Part shown: in pieces, positions 1 through 11,421 of the stretch
Numbering within the stretch: position 1 is the first letter of the stretch
Layout: every line of letters starts with the position of its first letter
The notes under the pieces: generated by a model
Told to the model about the DNA's origin: nothing
Seen by the model: the letters and a program-made list of their open reading frames with translations, nothing else
The model's database searches: none
Position numbers and translations under genes: made by a program
From: Phymatolithon calcareum
Lineage: Eukaryota > Rhodophyta > Florideophyceae > Hapalidiales
Direction of reading: 5' to 3'
Assembly: GCA_977006965.1 (NCBI GenBank)
Contig: OZ345383.1
Coordinates: 806,001 to 870,000, forward strand
DNA: 64,000 nucleotides

Positions 1-767
1 ACGGGCGCAGTCGCAGGTGCAGCTTCAGGGGCGGATGATGGTGTTTGATGCGTCGCAGACTCTGCAGATGCATCTTTTGCAGTAGGGCGGAGCAGAGCTG
101 AGAGAAGCGGTGAGGCCTTGATGTTGAGAACAGCTTGGTGCTCACGACGAATTGTTGTGATGGATCCGAGCCTTAACAAAAACCAAAAGCGGGGGGGCTT
201 GTCTGGGTCGAGTTCTGGAAGTTGGAGAAGAGGGCGTGCAGGATCGAAATCGGGAAATTGAGTGAGTATGAGACGAACGCCATTTTTTCCGGCGGGGCGG
301 GTGGAGACGGCAAGGACGGCATTGGCAGGGATATGTTTTTGATTTGATGGAGCAGATTTATCTACACACCAAAGGGCAACAATATCGCCCTCGCCGCAGC
401 CTACTGGGCCTTTGTTGTCGGAGGGGTCAAGGTCGACGGCCCAGCCGAAAGGAACTTTGTTGGTAACTTTCTTGACGGCCACCTTTACGAGAAGGGAGCC
501 AGGTTCCTCGCGACGAGAACGAATCTTAGGGGGGCGTTTGTTGGGGGAGCGCGTAAACTTATCCGTCGCGGAGACAAGCTCAGCAGCAAGTTCGGCAAAG
601 AGCAAGGGCTCAAAGTATGCCTTGTAGTCATTGTAGCCAGGGAACGCTTTCTGTACAGTTTTACAGCTGCTGGAGTAATCGCGGGCGATGGTTTGGAGGT
701 CGCTCGGGGACCAGGAAGTTACGACCTGGGCGAGGGAGCGCTGTGCAGACGCGTCGGTATTTTGCAT
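1..767 (-). CDS. SEN1/senataxin-like helicase, N-terminal part (cut by window edge)
   Basis: The minus-strand frame is open from an ATG at 767-765 to the left window edge (255 codons), with an in-frame stop upstream of the ATG. Residues about 37-56 hold an aromatic/EPLL/E-rich block (YNDYKAYFEPLLFAELAAEL) that resembles the block before the helicase core in SEN1, senataxin and plant MAA3. It is followed by a basic stretch and a beta-rich segment (GEGDIVALWCVD) as in those proteins. The SF1 Walker motifs would lie outside the window. SEN1 helicases unwind RNA:DNA hybrids and act in transcription termination in the nucleus. The gene is divergent from the MED17-like gene, 712 bp away. Coding status is well supported; the family call rests on the short N-terminal block alone. 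Confidence 0.6.
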   Translation of the reverse strand, partial: MQNTDASAQRSLAQVVTSWSPSDLQTIARDYSSSCKTVQKAFPGYNDYKAYFEPLLFAELAAELVSATDKFTRSPNKRPPKIRSRREEPGSLLVKVAVKKVTNKVPFGWAVDLDPSDNKGPVGCGEGDIVALWCVDKSAPSNQKHIPANAVLAVSTRPAGKNGVRLILTQFPDFDPARPLLQLPELDPDKPPRFWFLLRLGSITTIRREHQAVLNIKASPLLSALLRPTAKDASAESATHQTPSSAPEAAPATAP

Positions 768-1479
768 TGCTCCATAAAAGAAGCAATTGCAACTAAACTG
801 GAGTTAAGGGTGCTGAACACACAGCAAAGTAGCATGTTCACCGTGAGTCCACACTTTTTCCCTGTTCAACCAGCCTACCGCCTCACTCGCGGTTATTTCG
901 TCGTCGTCGCCGTTGCAGCAAGTGAGATTAGCGTTCCTCTGGAGGCCGAGATTGCTACGCAAGAAAACACTCCCTTAAATCCACCTCTGCTCTGCTATGC
1001 TGTCGGCAAATTGACGTGACCAGAGTTTGGAGTTGAGTTGCAAGCCTTGGGGTACCGGCCTACCTTCGGAGCTATGCGACCCTGAAAAGCCTTCTCTCCC
1101 CGTGCAAGCCCGTAAACTGTAAGCGATGCCCCACGTCAGACATTGCCCGTCCTTACACATGTTTTTTCCAATCAATACCATCATCCAGTTCGCTGGCGCT
1201 GGCAATCCGTAAGTAATTATACCATATCATAATATTCACGGCATGCAATTTTAAAATTTTATTCTAAAAATCATGTGTAAAAGCTCCACATATGATATCT
1301 TACAAAGCTTACGAAAGTCATAATCATACAGTCCCGAACAAAATGAGCTAGTTTTACGCGGGCAGGCAGGATCACCATACCGCTCTGCTTTTGCCCCTCA
1401 CCCACCCCCGTTTCCTGGTTCCCGGCTTGGAACTGGAACTGCAAGCGGACGAACCATCCCAGTGTTCCCATTTCGCATA
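768..1479. promoter_or_regulatory. Shared upstream region of two divergent genes
   Basis: This 712-bp interval separates the ATG of the minus-strand helicase-like gene from the ATG of the plus-strand MED17-like gene. Short ORFs here show no recognisable domain. An AT-rich stretch lies at about 1210-1330. It probably holds both promoters, but I see no convincing TATA box. Confidence 0.4.
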
Positions 1480-3858
1480 ATGCCAGAGGGCGTTGCGCGC
1501 GGAAGCATTGTCATGAACGGAGACCATCATGGGCGCGGTATTGGGGCGCTCGAAAAGCGTCAGCGTCTGGGTTTGCAGGTCCGTCTGGAGGCTGGCGGCG
1601 ATGCGATCCCGCGCGTGCATCAAATGCTGGGCGACGGCACTTACATTCCAGCCGACGATTCCGAATTTGCGCGCACCTCAGCGGCGGCCTCCGCATTTGT
1701 CACGCGTACGCTCGCCGCACGTCTGGGCCCCGCTGGCGGCGACGATGCCGAAGTTGCTGGGAAGTCGAAGCCGGGGGTTGAGACAGACTCCAAATGGGCG
1801 CAAACCGCGTTCACATCAGTTGAGGGCGCGCTCTATGAAATGGGCCGCGTCATTGCAGTCATCGAAGCGCTGCGTGGCACCGCGTCGCAACCGGTGCTTG
1901 AATTGCGACGCACGGCAAACCCCTCCGCGCAACGCAAGCGCACAGGGCCTGAGAGCGCCGTGCCGGCTGCGACGCTACGCGAGGCGCCTGCACTGCTCAT
2001 GGCGAAGCGGCGAGCGCTGGCGGGCAGCGCTGCGGTTCTCACTGATCGCGCCACAAAACTGCGGAAATGGGTAAAGGATGACAACGAATTTTGTGATGCT
2101 TTTCTCTTTCTCCGAATGAAGGCGTGTGGCGTTCGAAGATCGCCCACCGGTGCTCCGCTAATTGATGTCGGTGACGGTAACTTTGCCGAGGTCCAGCGCG
2201 TGAATGATGCGGAGAAAGCCGCCATGCGAGCTGGCGCTGAGAGAGCGAGAGTCAAGGCACAGGAACGTGACCAAGTGGCCATGCAGCAAAATCCAACTGC
2301 CATGGTGGATGTAGTCGCGACTGTAGCCGAGGCAGGTGCTGGTGGAATGGAGTTGCCGTTGCCAAAACGGCACCTTGTGCGCGTCCATACACCGCCGGAA
2401 ACGTTTTTATGCTTTGGTCTTACAAGACTGGAACAAGACTGTGTTCCCATCCCGGCACCTGTATTTCAGGCGCATGGCGATGGTGGCACCACGGCAAATG
2501 ACTGCTTAGAAGTTGTACTTCGCCGCATTCGGCTTGCTCGCGTGTCTGCATTTCGCCGCATGACGTTTGATCGAATGGCGCGTGAAGCGTCAGAAATGTC
2601 GGATGCCATTGACTTTTCAACAAATTCTATCTCAGTAGAAAGTGGACCGTACGACGTGCTACGTGTGGACAGAACAAGACGTCGCGTCGCGCAGGACCTA
2701 GACGTTGGCAGTGACCTGACGGCGGCGGTTCTTCCAAATTTCCGTTCATTGCAAGATGCCAGCCTTCTGCAAATGGTGGTTATCCACCATTCTCTTAGCT
2801 CGATATTCACTCCGCGTTCGTCAGCAAAGCGCGGCAGAGGAATATTTGATCGGGCACTGGTGACGACGTGCTCCTTGAGCGTGCTTCGCGCTCTGGAAGC
2901 TGTGCTGGACGAAGTTGTGGCGCTGCTCGGGGTGCGTGTGGAGTGGGCAAGGGGATTCTCACGTGCCGAAGAAGCACGAGTGTGGGTGTTTTCTAATGCT
3001 GCCGACGGGGACGGTCCCGATCGATCTCTTTTAGAGATTGAGCCGTTGTCAAATGTAAACAATGCTGGTGACCCGCATGGAAGTGGGCACGTGAAAGTGA
3101 CACCTGCTTTTGGTGTGATCATCCCAGCCCCGGACGATCCGGCTATGCGTGGACGTGGGGCAGTGCTCCTCGCGCAGTCATCGAGTTCCACAGGGAGTGC
3201 TCCAACAATTGGGCTCGACGACGTTCCGCGCTCGTACGTGTGCCCTGTACACTCCGGTGGAGAGATTCTATCAGCCGTCACACTGCTGTTGTGTATACGA
3301 TTGTTGGACGCGCTGGAGGCAGCGGCCCGCGCTGGAGAGGCGGAAGTTCTCGACGTGGATCGGCAATGTTTCGTAATTGTCGTCTCCTCGCCGCAATCCG
3401 GCGGCGTGCTGCGTGCAAAAGTGTGGCCGCGCGGGTTGGCACCAGGGAAGGAGGTGCCCTGCACAGCGGCGTGGTTCAATGGGGAGTTGTTGGAGGATTT
3501 CCCGACAACAAGTCCAGGTCGTCTAATTGCTTGGAAGCGACTGCTGAAGCGACTGGTGGCAGAAAGCACGGGGCCGGAGCCAGAGGCATCTACTCCATCA
3601 CCCGCTCCGACGGCGGGTATGTCAATGCCACCCAGAGTACCGCCTGGGCCGTCTCCGAATGGGGCTCGGGGACAACGGAATTCGAGCGGCGGAAGAGCCG
3701 GGAGAGGCGGAAGAAGTGGGGATATTATGCTGCAGCAGGCGAGAGCAAGAGGGACGCAGGGAATGCATCCGGGTTTGCTGGCTGTTCAACAGCAACATCG
3801 ACAACTTAGTTTGGAGACCAACGCAAACGGACATCACGATCTGAACGGATTTCTGTAA
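1480..3858 (+). CDS. Mediator complex subunit 17-like protein
   Basis: This is a single 792-codon ORF. The frame opens at a GTG at 1462; I chose the first ATG (1480), but the ATG at 1513 is also possible. Residues about 165-245 have the MED17 layout: a helical stretch (LLMAKRRALAGSAAVLTDRA), then KLRKWVKDDNEFCDAFLFLR, then a GAPLIDVGDG turn. MED17 is the head-module scaffold of Mediator, linking activators to RNA polymerase II in the nucleus. The middle part alternates hydrophobic and charged segments. The last 80 residues are Pro/Gly/Arg-rich with a Q-rich end, probably disordered. Codons are GC-rich and no frame breaks occur, so this is a live host gene. The family assignment is from remembered consensus and moderate; the alternative is an unassigned nuclear protein. 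Confidence 0.55.
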   Translation: MPEGVARGSIVMNGDHHGRGIGALEKRQRLGLQVRLEAGGDAIPRVHQMLGDGTYIPADDSEFARTSAAASAFVTRTLAARLGPAGGDDAEVAGKSKPGVETDSKWAQTAFTSVEGALYEMGRVIAVIEALRGTASQPVLELRRTANPSAQRKRTGPESAVPAATLREAPALLMAKRRALAGSAAVLTDRATKLRKWVKDDNEFCDAFLFLRMKACGVRRSPTGAPLIDVGDGNFAEVQRVNDAEKAAMRAGAERARVKAQERDQVAMQQNPTAMVDVVATVAEAGAGGMELPLPKRHLVRVHTPPETFLCFGLTRLEQDCVPIPAPVFQAHGDGGTTANDCLEVVLRRIRLARVSAFRRMTFDRMAREASEMSDAIDFSTNSISVESGPYDVLRVDRTRRRVAQDLDVGSDLTAAVLPNFRSLQDASLLQMVVIHHSLSSIFTPRSSAKRGRGIFDRALVTTCSLSVLRALEAVLDEVVALLGVRVEWARGFSRAEEARVWVFSNAADGDGPDRSLLEIEPLSNVNNAGDPHGSGHVKVTPAFGVIIPAPDDPAMRGRGAVLLAQSSSSTGSAPTIGLDDVPRSYVCPVHSGGEILSAVTLLLCIRLLDALEAAARAGEAEVLDVDRQCFVIVVSSPQSGGVLRAKVWPRGLAPGKEVPCTAAWFNGELLEDFPTTSPGRLIAWKRLLKRLVAESTGPEPEASTPSPAPTAGMSMPPRVPPGPSPNGARGQRNSSGGRAGRGGRSGDIMLQQARARGTQGMHPGLLAVQQQHRQLSLETNANGHHDLNGFL

Positions 3859-6800
3859 TTAAATGCCCGTTTCTGTTCTCATTCTAAGTTGCTCGTCTGG
3901 TAGACGGAACGGACTTGAAAATCTTGTCCATCATCAATGAGTTAAGTGTATGTCCAATGGGTGTTGCAATTATGCACCTAAGCTTTTCAATTTTGCTTCC
4001 CTTTTCTTCCAAGCCTGCCGGTCTTATGCAAGAGTTGAAGTAGTCGCTGAAATCCCTAGCCCACTATTGCGGCAGTAAAGTAATGAAGATTGTTTCCATG
4101 AGGCGGATTTACCGTTCTGGGCAGCGTTGACTGATTTTGCATATCGCCATACCATGTATAGCACTTAGAATCCGATCCGACTCTATTTACTTGCTAGGTG
4201 GGAAATTCACTCTGGGAATTCACTTCGGGTAGGCGAGTGTACATTGGAATTCGGTGACGCATGTATGCGTACGGTGAGTCCCACAATTCGCTGAAGCAGT
4301 GCGCATTACCATAGCCTACTGTTTTAGAGTCTGCCATTCTCAAGTTGATGAAGAATAGCGGCACCGCTCATTCAACGAATTTTTGTACCCAACTTAAGTC
4401 CTCAATTTCAATGTTGAATTGGACGTGAATTACCCCTCCACGGTTCCAAGGCGATATGCAACACTTTTACATATTTGCAAGGTGTGCTGATCAATGATAC
4501 ATGCCACTAAATAGACATTATGCACTACACACGTAGGTAGCAATAGAACAAGCCATTCCCGTATGTTCTTTATACTGTGAGGCTTTCCGTGAGCATTTTT
4601 CTGACCTGCGTTTGTCGACTTCGCATGCTTTACAGAAATCCGTAAAATACCCTCTGACATCTGGTAGCGCTTGGCATTTTCGCATCACATGTATCATCAT
4701 GATGCATGTAATGCGAAGCTGCACGTTCGCTTTCCACGCCATCTTTGGCCTTAGTCATGAAGAACGAGAACAACGCAGGCATCGTACCAACTCAGCTTAC
4801 TTCTCATATGCTCGCTCGCAACTGTTAAGCTTAAAATGAGACAATGATTCAGAACTCTGTGACTCCAATAGTTTCCCCATCTTTTACAGACGTTTCGAAA
4901 AACGGTGGTGTAACTCTGGATTTCTTTTTTACTTTTCCAAACGCATCTGGATATCTAAATGACCAAGGGCTCAGTCACCAGGATCGCGAGGCCAGTCCAT
5001 GAAGAGTTTCCGCATTTGGTCTTCTGTAATTAATGGATAGGCTAACAAATTCTACGGGGACATTGGTGGTTTTTATTACCAGGCTCTGGGTCATGAGTTC
5101 CTCCGGAATTGCCCTGTTCGCCGCTTTCTGCCTCGCTCTGCCCTTAGCCAAGGAATGGACACTTGTGCTTCGAACTAAATTCGTTGTTGCTGCAAACACG
5201 AAGAACTCGGATTACTCTACGCTTCGCTGAAGATTCTGCATTTACGCACCGTTTTTTCCGTTCGTCAAGGGCATTGAGAATTTGAGAATGTCACTGGCTT
5301 ATCTTTGCAAGGTTCGATGGAACATATAGACAATTGCAGCTTACGTCTGCACTACTGTCATGTACACAACGCGAGAGTTTACAGCGACCAAACGACAGCA
5401 CAGATACACAAACAACTTACAAACAATTGAACATAACGGTGACTTCTCTCGGGCTTAACTTCACATCGTTAGACAACTCCACCTCTCTATGCCCCTTTTC
5501 TATAGCTCGTCTTTATACATCTCTCGTCAGGCATGGGCATGTGCCCGATGCCAAGCAGCGCTCGTGCGAGCACCATGAGGCTGCGCACAATTCGGCGCAG
5601 GAAAGTGCGAGTGGCGCTGCGATAGAGTGACACGTCCAGTTTCCTGCTCATTTCATCAGTCCCCAAACGTCAGCACGACGTGCAAGAACATACTACATTA
5701 CAAACCCTGCTGCTCTCATCAACGAGTACCGCTGACCGCAAATATTACCTCGGGCGATTCTTTCCTCATAATATCGCCGGTCTAGCGCAAACACGTATCT
5801 CGGAACAGTTGTTACGAGGCACCCGAAGCCTTGTTGAGCTCCCGCCTGCGCATTAAGCAAACGATCATTTCTTTGAACATCTGGTTAGTCGTTTATTTAA
5901 AAGCCCTCAGTAACACTCCTAAGACTGTACGGGAGCAGCGTTTCTGTACTTGTTCATTCTAGAATATCACTTGGTCCTAATGCAGGGAACCGTCGTTTTC
6001 CATATTATCAATTATGGAAACGCTGTAGAGTAGTAGGGAGTCTAGGGCGTTTTCCGTAGCAAGCGAGCCTGCAACACACAGGACCATCTATTATGCAATG
6101 ACGGAAAGTCACGACCCCAAGCGAGAGGATCACAGACAGCACAGGAGCGCTCGATGAACCTGTCCTTGGTGATGACGATACTGCTTCTGATCATCAGTTC
6201 TATTGCGATTGGGCAGTAGTTCTATGGAACAATAACCCAGCTGCAATAGAACTTTTTTTTATTGCAATTTTTTTCAAAGCCCCGCAGTCATACGAATATA
6301 CGGGCAGGGCTTCCTCAGGTGCTGCCCTCGCTAGGGCGGCTCTACTCTTATGTCTGGCATTCTATCTGGGACCCTAGCATGTGTTCGGTTGTTTTGATTG
6401 CTCTTCGTAACAGTTTCGAGGCGTCGCTTCTTCTTTTAGTACAGGTCTTCTTCATGCTGCATACTCTCGATGATGCTTTTGCTGAAGAGCAGAAGGTCAT
6501 CTAATGCCTTCTCAGTTGCCGCTCTGTCGTCTTCCTTGAGTTCATAGACTGACAAGGCTGCAATAGAACTGATGACCAGAGGCAGTATCGTCATCACCGC
6601 AGACAGGTTCATCGAGCGGAAGCTTTCAATTCCGGACAACACGGTGCTTGATAGTTCATACAAAAGACTGCCACTGGTCCAACTCAGGATCACAATGGTG
6701 CCATTCGTTCTGCACTTGACTGAATCATCACAGATAATGTCACTGGAGAGATGCTTTACGTCGGTGGCATGCCGGAAACTGACATTTTCCAAGTTGTGCA

Positions 6801-7239
6801 CATGATTCATCTGAAACATGTGCACCGCTTGGAAAGTATCAGTTTCGCCCGTTAAGATGAATCTTCATCTTAAAGCCGCGTATCATCAACGGTCAATGTG
6901 GTGTTTCGAAGGTTCTGTCTTTCGTGCTGCACTCAGGACCGGTAAAGGCCGTATGTCTATTCCGCACATGGCTAAAGCACTCGTCTTGTATTACCGCACA
7001 CACGAAACACGCATCTGCATCACATGCGGTGCACATCCTTCAATGTGCTGCAACTGTCCGGTGTCTATCCGCCAATCCGGGTACTGTCCTACCTTGGCGA
7101 CAATGGGCGGTTCATGATCGACCAATTGTGTTGTGAAATGGACATTTCACAACCCATATTGCCGGAATACGATGTGAATGACCTGTTGCCGTTGCAAATT
7201 GGGAGAAAACCACTGTGAGGTCAGTGATCAAATTCACCA
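3859..7239. other. Gene-poor interval with degraded repeat sequence
   Basis: No ORF here has a recognisable domain or convincing coding character. A minus-strand ORF at 6436-6825 (129 codons, one hydrophobic stretch) is the longest and remains unassigned. About 4677-4716 holds an imperfect palindrome centred on an ATCATGAT core. Copy a of a dispersed repeat lies at 5550-5860 and 6062-6170 and is listed separately. The rest looks like old transposon debris. Confidence 0.4.
5550..6170 (+). repeat. Diverged dispersed repeat R1, copy a (interrupted)
   Basis: The segments 5550-5860 and 6062-6170 align by eye, in the same order and orientation, with 9505-9945. Shared blocks include GTCAGCACG, CTCATCAACGA, TACCGCTGACCGC, ATATCGCC and TCTAGCGCA, then CAACACACAGGAC and GAGCGCTCGATG. 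The 200 bp between the two segments (5861-6061) are absent from copy b and look like a later insertion. No open frame is conserved. It may be an old non-coding element. Confidence 0.65.
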
Positions 7240-8036
7240 GATGCGCGTTTTGCATCAGACGCGCAATAGGGCGGAGGAAGTACGACTTGCTGCGCAAGCT
7301 GCCGTTGAGGAGCAACGAATGGAAAGGGAGCGCCAGGTGAATCTCCCTTTTTAGTCGTTGCTCCTCACAAGCAGTTGCGCATATTGGAGAAGCGACCGCG
7401 GGCAGTGCATCAGCGACTTTTGGAGAAGCAACAGGAACAACTACAGCAGAGGCAATTCTTAGCACGACATAGACCACTGGCGTATTGGCAGTGCCTGGTA
7501 AAGGAGCAGCAAAAAAGGCTGGGTGCTATCGAACAACGACAGGTCGTGGAACATCAGCAACTGGCCAAACGATGAGCCTTTGAGCAGAGTGATTACGTGC
7601 TGCAGAAGCGAGTAATAGAACCGCAGCTACCTGGTGGATGGCACCTGTGAGAAACCTTTCCGAATATCGATTGCAAGTCCGATAGCCTTGCCATTGCGCC
7701 ATTGCCACTCACAGCCTCTGCGACGTGCACCTACGCAGAGAAAATTTCTGACGCGAGGACGGCAGCCAGTCCCTCCGCCACCAGAGGATCCGAAGAGGGA
7801 ACGGGAAAATTGACATGGGCATCCGTAAACGAGAAGCCGCTAGACGAAGTGACGCGAGAAGATTGACCAGAGTGAAAAAATTGCAGGTGCACAAGAATGA
7901 GCTGGGGCGCAAGGCGGATGATTTGCGGGCGAAACAGTCGAAACTTCTGGATCAGAATGCTCTGCTGAGGACGCAGGTCGCTGGGGTTGGGATGTGGGTG
8001 TCACCAACGTATAGTACACCTATCGAACTAAAGTAA
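7240..8036 (+). pseudogene. Decayed bZIP transcription factor gene
   Basis: Successive plus-strand frames give pieces of one protein. At 7240-7340 there is a charged helical stretch (AEEVRLAAQAAVEEQRMERE). At 7375-7575 there is a Gln-rich segment. At 7745-7810 there is a Pro-rich linker ending in PPPPEDPKRERE. At 7815-8036 there is a bZIP-like domain whose basic region reads KREAARRSDARR, followed by a heptad leucine stretch (LQVHKNELGRKADDLRAKQS). The bZIP consensus is N-x7-R; here Asn is Lys and a core Arg is Asp, so DNA-contact residues are lost. Frames are broken by stops and shifts around 7220-7380, 7575 and 7808. The nature of the gene is inferred from the basic/zipper pattern; it is clearly not functional as it stands. 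Confidence 0.6.
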
Positions 8037-9504
8037 TCGGAAAGCAAGCTACCCCAGGGTATTGTGGGTGGCGCCTGAGAACTGCGGGAAATTATGGTTT
8101 TCGGGATTATGTCTTGTTAGCGTATTTAGTCATTTTATTGAGGTGCCTGGTGCCCCATGTCGGAGCAAGTTGGCAACCTACCATACGAAAGGCTTGGCTG
8201 GTTTCTAGCTGCTTATATCATACAGCTACTCGAGTATCTCACTAGGGCGATCTCTAAATGTTCGGCTATTCTCAGGCTGTATTACCCTTGGTGGGACGCT
8301 GTGCCGTGCTGCTGGTCTCCACCGCAGAAGGCGTGGCCAGTCGTCTGTCATGTACTTTAGGACCGTTACTAACTCTCTTCGCTGGTTTCGCTTCCAGTTG
8401 TACGTAAGCAGTAAATTTCGCAAAGCTCTCATCCATTTGATCGCACTTGAGCCATATAGCCATGCGATTGTATGCGGGTCACCAGGGAAACGGCTTAAGT
8501 ACCAGTCGAATACAGCGATGGTGAGACCTTTGCTGGGAAGTCTCAGTGCAGTTGTCTGGGGGTTGCAGTTCATTTTCTGCAGTGCCAGTTCGGTAAGGCC
8601 GATAGTTTTTAGTGCAGTAGAATACTTGCAGGCTCATCTCCTCCACTGCGGTTCCTACGAGGTTCGACCAAAGTTGGTGAACAATTCCAATATCCCAAGT
8701 GAGACCTACCCATAATTGCGGTTTCTTAACGATGACCAAAGGTGCATAGTGTCCAGATTTTCTAAGAACCGTATACGAAGAGCCACACTACATGCACATT
8801 TCTTTGAACGAATTCCGTTATTCACTATTCTCAATTCAATTCCTAGATGAACGGACTAATCCACTGTCTCTGAGTGTTGAACCAGCTTCTCATACAGCTC
8901 CTCTCTCTGGATTCTGAAGGACAAAGTTCGTGCGCTTTTGTAAATAGGCGCCTTCAACAGTAGGCCATTGAAAGCAATATGCTAAAGTCAAATCCAGACA
9001 AACCTATCGCTTCCAACGCTCGAGGTGTACAAAGTATACTCACCGATCGGTGCCGTTCGCAACTTTCGAGGACCACGCTTAAGTTCCGCTTCATTACTAG
9101 CTGTTATCCTTGTTAGGATAGAATGGAAGAAACTTAGGCCCTCGAATAGCTTCTAGTGCCATTAGGGGAACATGCAAAATGAATGAATGTTATCCTTGTG
9201 CGAGTTTTAGTGTCCCTTCACTAATGAATACAATGCAGCACTATGTGCTAACGGATGCATCACATATCAGACCCATGCTTGTGTTGCATATGCCTAGCCA
9301 AGACGGACATTTCGTCATGCCGAGAGAATCGCCTGAGTTGCAGTATGTTGCTGCGGAAAGCCAAAATTAAAGTCGGCGCGTTGCGCTCAATCTATGTTCG
9401 CAGTTCCACCACAGTATCGGGGCAGGTGCCGACGAGAGTCGTTGGAAACTGTGCTGTTGTTGAGCATGAGTTACACGGAGTCGCATGGCCGGGAGTACCG
9501 TATG

Positions 9505-9945
9505 GTCCAGCATCGCTCATGCGAGCAATTCAGCGCAGATTATTGCGAGTGGTCCGTCTATAGAGCTCTATAGAGTGAACACGCTCGGTCTTCTGCTCAT
9601 GTCAGCAGTCCCCGATCGTCAGCACGGCGTCCAACAACATACTGTACCACATTACAAGCCCTGCTACCCTCATCAACGATTACCGCTGACCGCGAATATA
9701 ACCGCGGGCGATTTTTCCCTCGTAGTATCGCCAGTCTAGCGCACACAATCTATCGCGGAACGCTTGTTGTAAGGCACCCGCAGCCTCATTGAGATGCGCA
9801 GACGAGCTCCCATTTGCGCATCCAACAAAACGAGCCTACAACACACAGGACTATCCATTAATGGACCATTATGCAATGACGGAACATCACGAATGCGACG
9901 GAGAGGATCACGGAAAGCACCGGAGCGCTCGATGGGACCTGTGCA
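9505..9945 (+). repeat. Diverged dispersed repeat R1, copy b
   Basis: This is the uninterrupted partner of the repeat at 5550-6170, with many substitutions and small indels but the same block order. It contains the perfect 10-mer pair TAGAGCTCTA/TAGAGTGAAC region not seen in copy a. No open frame is shared between the copies. Confidence 0.65.
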
Positions 9946-10976
9946 TGCAACAAGTTGCTCCCTGCGGTCATTGAAGTGAGCTTCCGCTTGCATTGCTCCG
10001 CGCACATGGCGCTTCCTCCAATACTGTACTTAGTGGATCATCGGGTTAGCTTTCCACATCCAGCCGAATTGCCACGCACTGCACAGCCCCGAAATTAAAT
10101 CAAGATCCTCGCGCCCGGCTTAAAGAAACGCACAGACTCCACAGATGTGTCGAGTGGTTGCTCGCTGGGAATTTGAATTCGTGCTGCCCGTCCTAATAGT
10201 GAAGTTTATAGAGGACGCCAACATATTGTTTCCAAGCTATCTTCAAAAAAGGCTGTGAAGTTGAGAAAAATGGCGCAAAATTCTTCAGGATAGAACGCAA
10301 ACATGAAATTTAGCCGACCCTTTTTAAACGAGGAGTCACCGTAGACTCGGAATAGAACTAAGCTGCGTCATTCCTTATCATGTCCCTGTATCCGAAAGGA
10401 ATCGATTTGTGCCGCTTTTTTGTTGATTTGCTGTTGGTTTTTGGGACGGTTTTCCAATTCCTTCGTACATCTCCCTAACATCATTGCGCTACTTGCATTT
10501 ACCAAGTTCAGTAAACCAAATGGCTCGACAGGTCCTCAATAATGTTTAATTCTTTTTACTTTCAAATTCAGACCGAAAATCAATAGGTAGCGTAATGACT
10601 GTAGTGCATAGAAAGAACGCTGGCCCATCAGACAACCGCAAAGTGGGTCTCCAAAAGATCACAGTAATCTACGGAGCGCCTGGGTTTACCATAGCGACCA
10701 GTGTGATGGTTTGGATTGATGCTTCCGGCCAATCCTGCTGGTCATGTTGAGAGCGCTTAAGTACCTGTGCGTTACACGTGAAGATCTAGAGTGTCTGCTC
10801 CAGGAACAGACAGTGCTCTAACACTCAACTAGCTAAAGCTACTCTAATGGCAACACAACGGTATTATCTGCAGACCACAGCTGTAACAGTGATTGGCTTC
10901 AGTGTCTGATGACTGTCGGTTAAAAGTTCACGAAACGTTTTTTTTGAAAAAAAACATTTGAAATTTTGCCCTCTCT

Positions 10977-11010
10977 GTCGTATTTTCGATAATATTATCG
11001 AAAATACGAC
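10977..11010. repeat. Perfect 34-bp palindrome
   Basis: The arm GTCGTATTTTCGATAAT is followed directly by its exact reverse complement, with no spacer. The symmetry continues imperfectly outward: AAATTTTGCC on the left faces GGCCAAAATTTT on the right, so the inverted structure spans about 10955-11035. It could be a small MITE or a cruciform-prone site. It lies about 410 bp upstream of the ATG at 11422. Confidence 0.85.
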
Positions 11011-11421
11011 AACGAGGCCAAAATTTTGCCGATTCATGTGTATCATACAGAAGCTCCTGGGACCAGCAACACAAGAGCATTGCTGGAGGAATTGTTTTCC
11101 TCTGAGTGCATGGGCCGCTTTGGACCAGAACTTGCTCCAAAAATTTTAGATTGAAATTAGAGGCGCTGTGCCTTCTCTATCGGTCCACACTGCGCCAATC
11201 AATCCCTCGCATCTCTCGTGAGAGATTGCCGTATGATACAGTACAGTAGTGTGGGACCGATTCCTAAATTCGCTACAGCAGCGAATTGTCATTCACTGCT
11301 GGATCCAGCAGTGCATCCTAGAACTAAACTTTGTTCAAACCTTGCGATTCAAGAAGAGAAACACTTTGACACCTCCCCGTACAGTACTGATGCCTCAACA
11401 AAAGTGGTCTCACTGGTGACC

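Larger units (their letters stand above)
8037..11421. other. Gene-poor interval upstream of the DUF3684-type gene
   Basis: It contains repeat R1 copy b (9505-9945), a 29-bp motif at 9115-9143 that recurs at 53927-53955, and a perfect palindrome at 10977-11010. A 115-codon minus-strand ORF (8226-8573) has no recognisable motif. An open frame from 11218 runs into the next gene's first exon, but residues before the ATG at 11422 look non-coding. The promoter of that gene should lie in the last few hundred bases. Confidence 0.4.

Noticed and set aside
975-1205. Small minus-strand ORF between the first two genes
   Set aside because: No motif; it falls in the shared upstream region.
2466-3569. 367-codon minus-strand ORF opposite the MED17-like gene
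   Set aside because: Ser/Arg/Thr-rich shadow of a GC-rich coding frame.
6436-6825. 129-codon minus-strand ORF as a gene
   Set aside because: It has one hydrophobic stretch but no motif, no neighbouring support, and lies in repeat debris.
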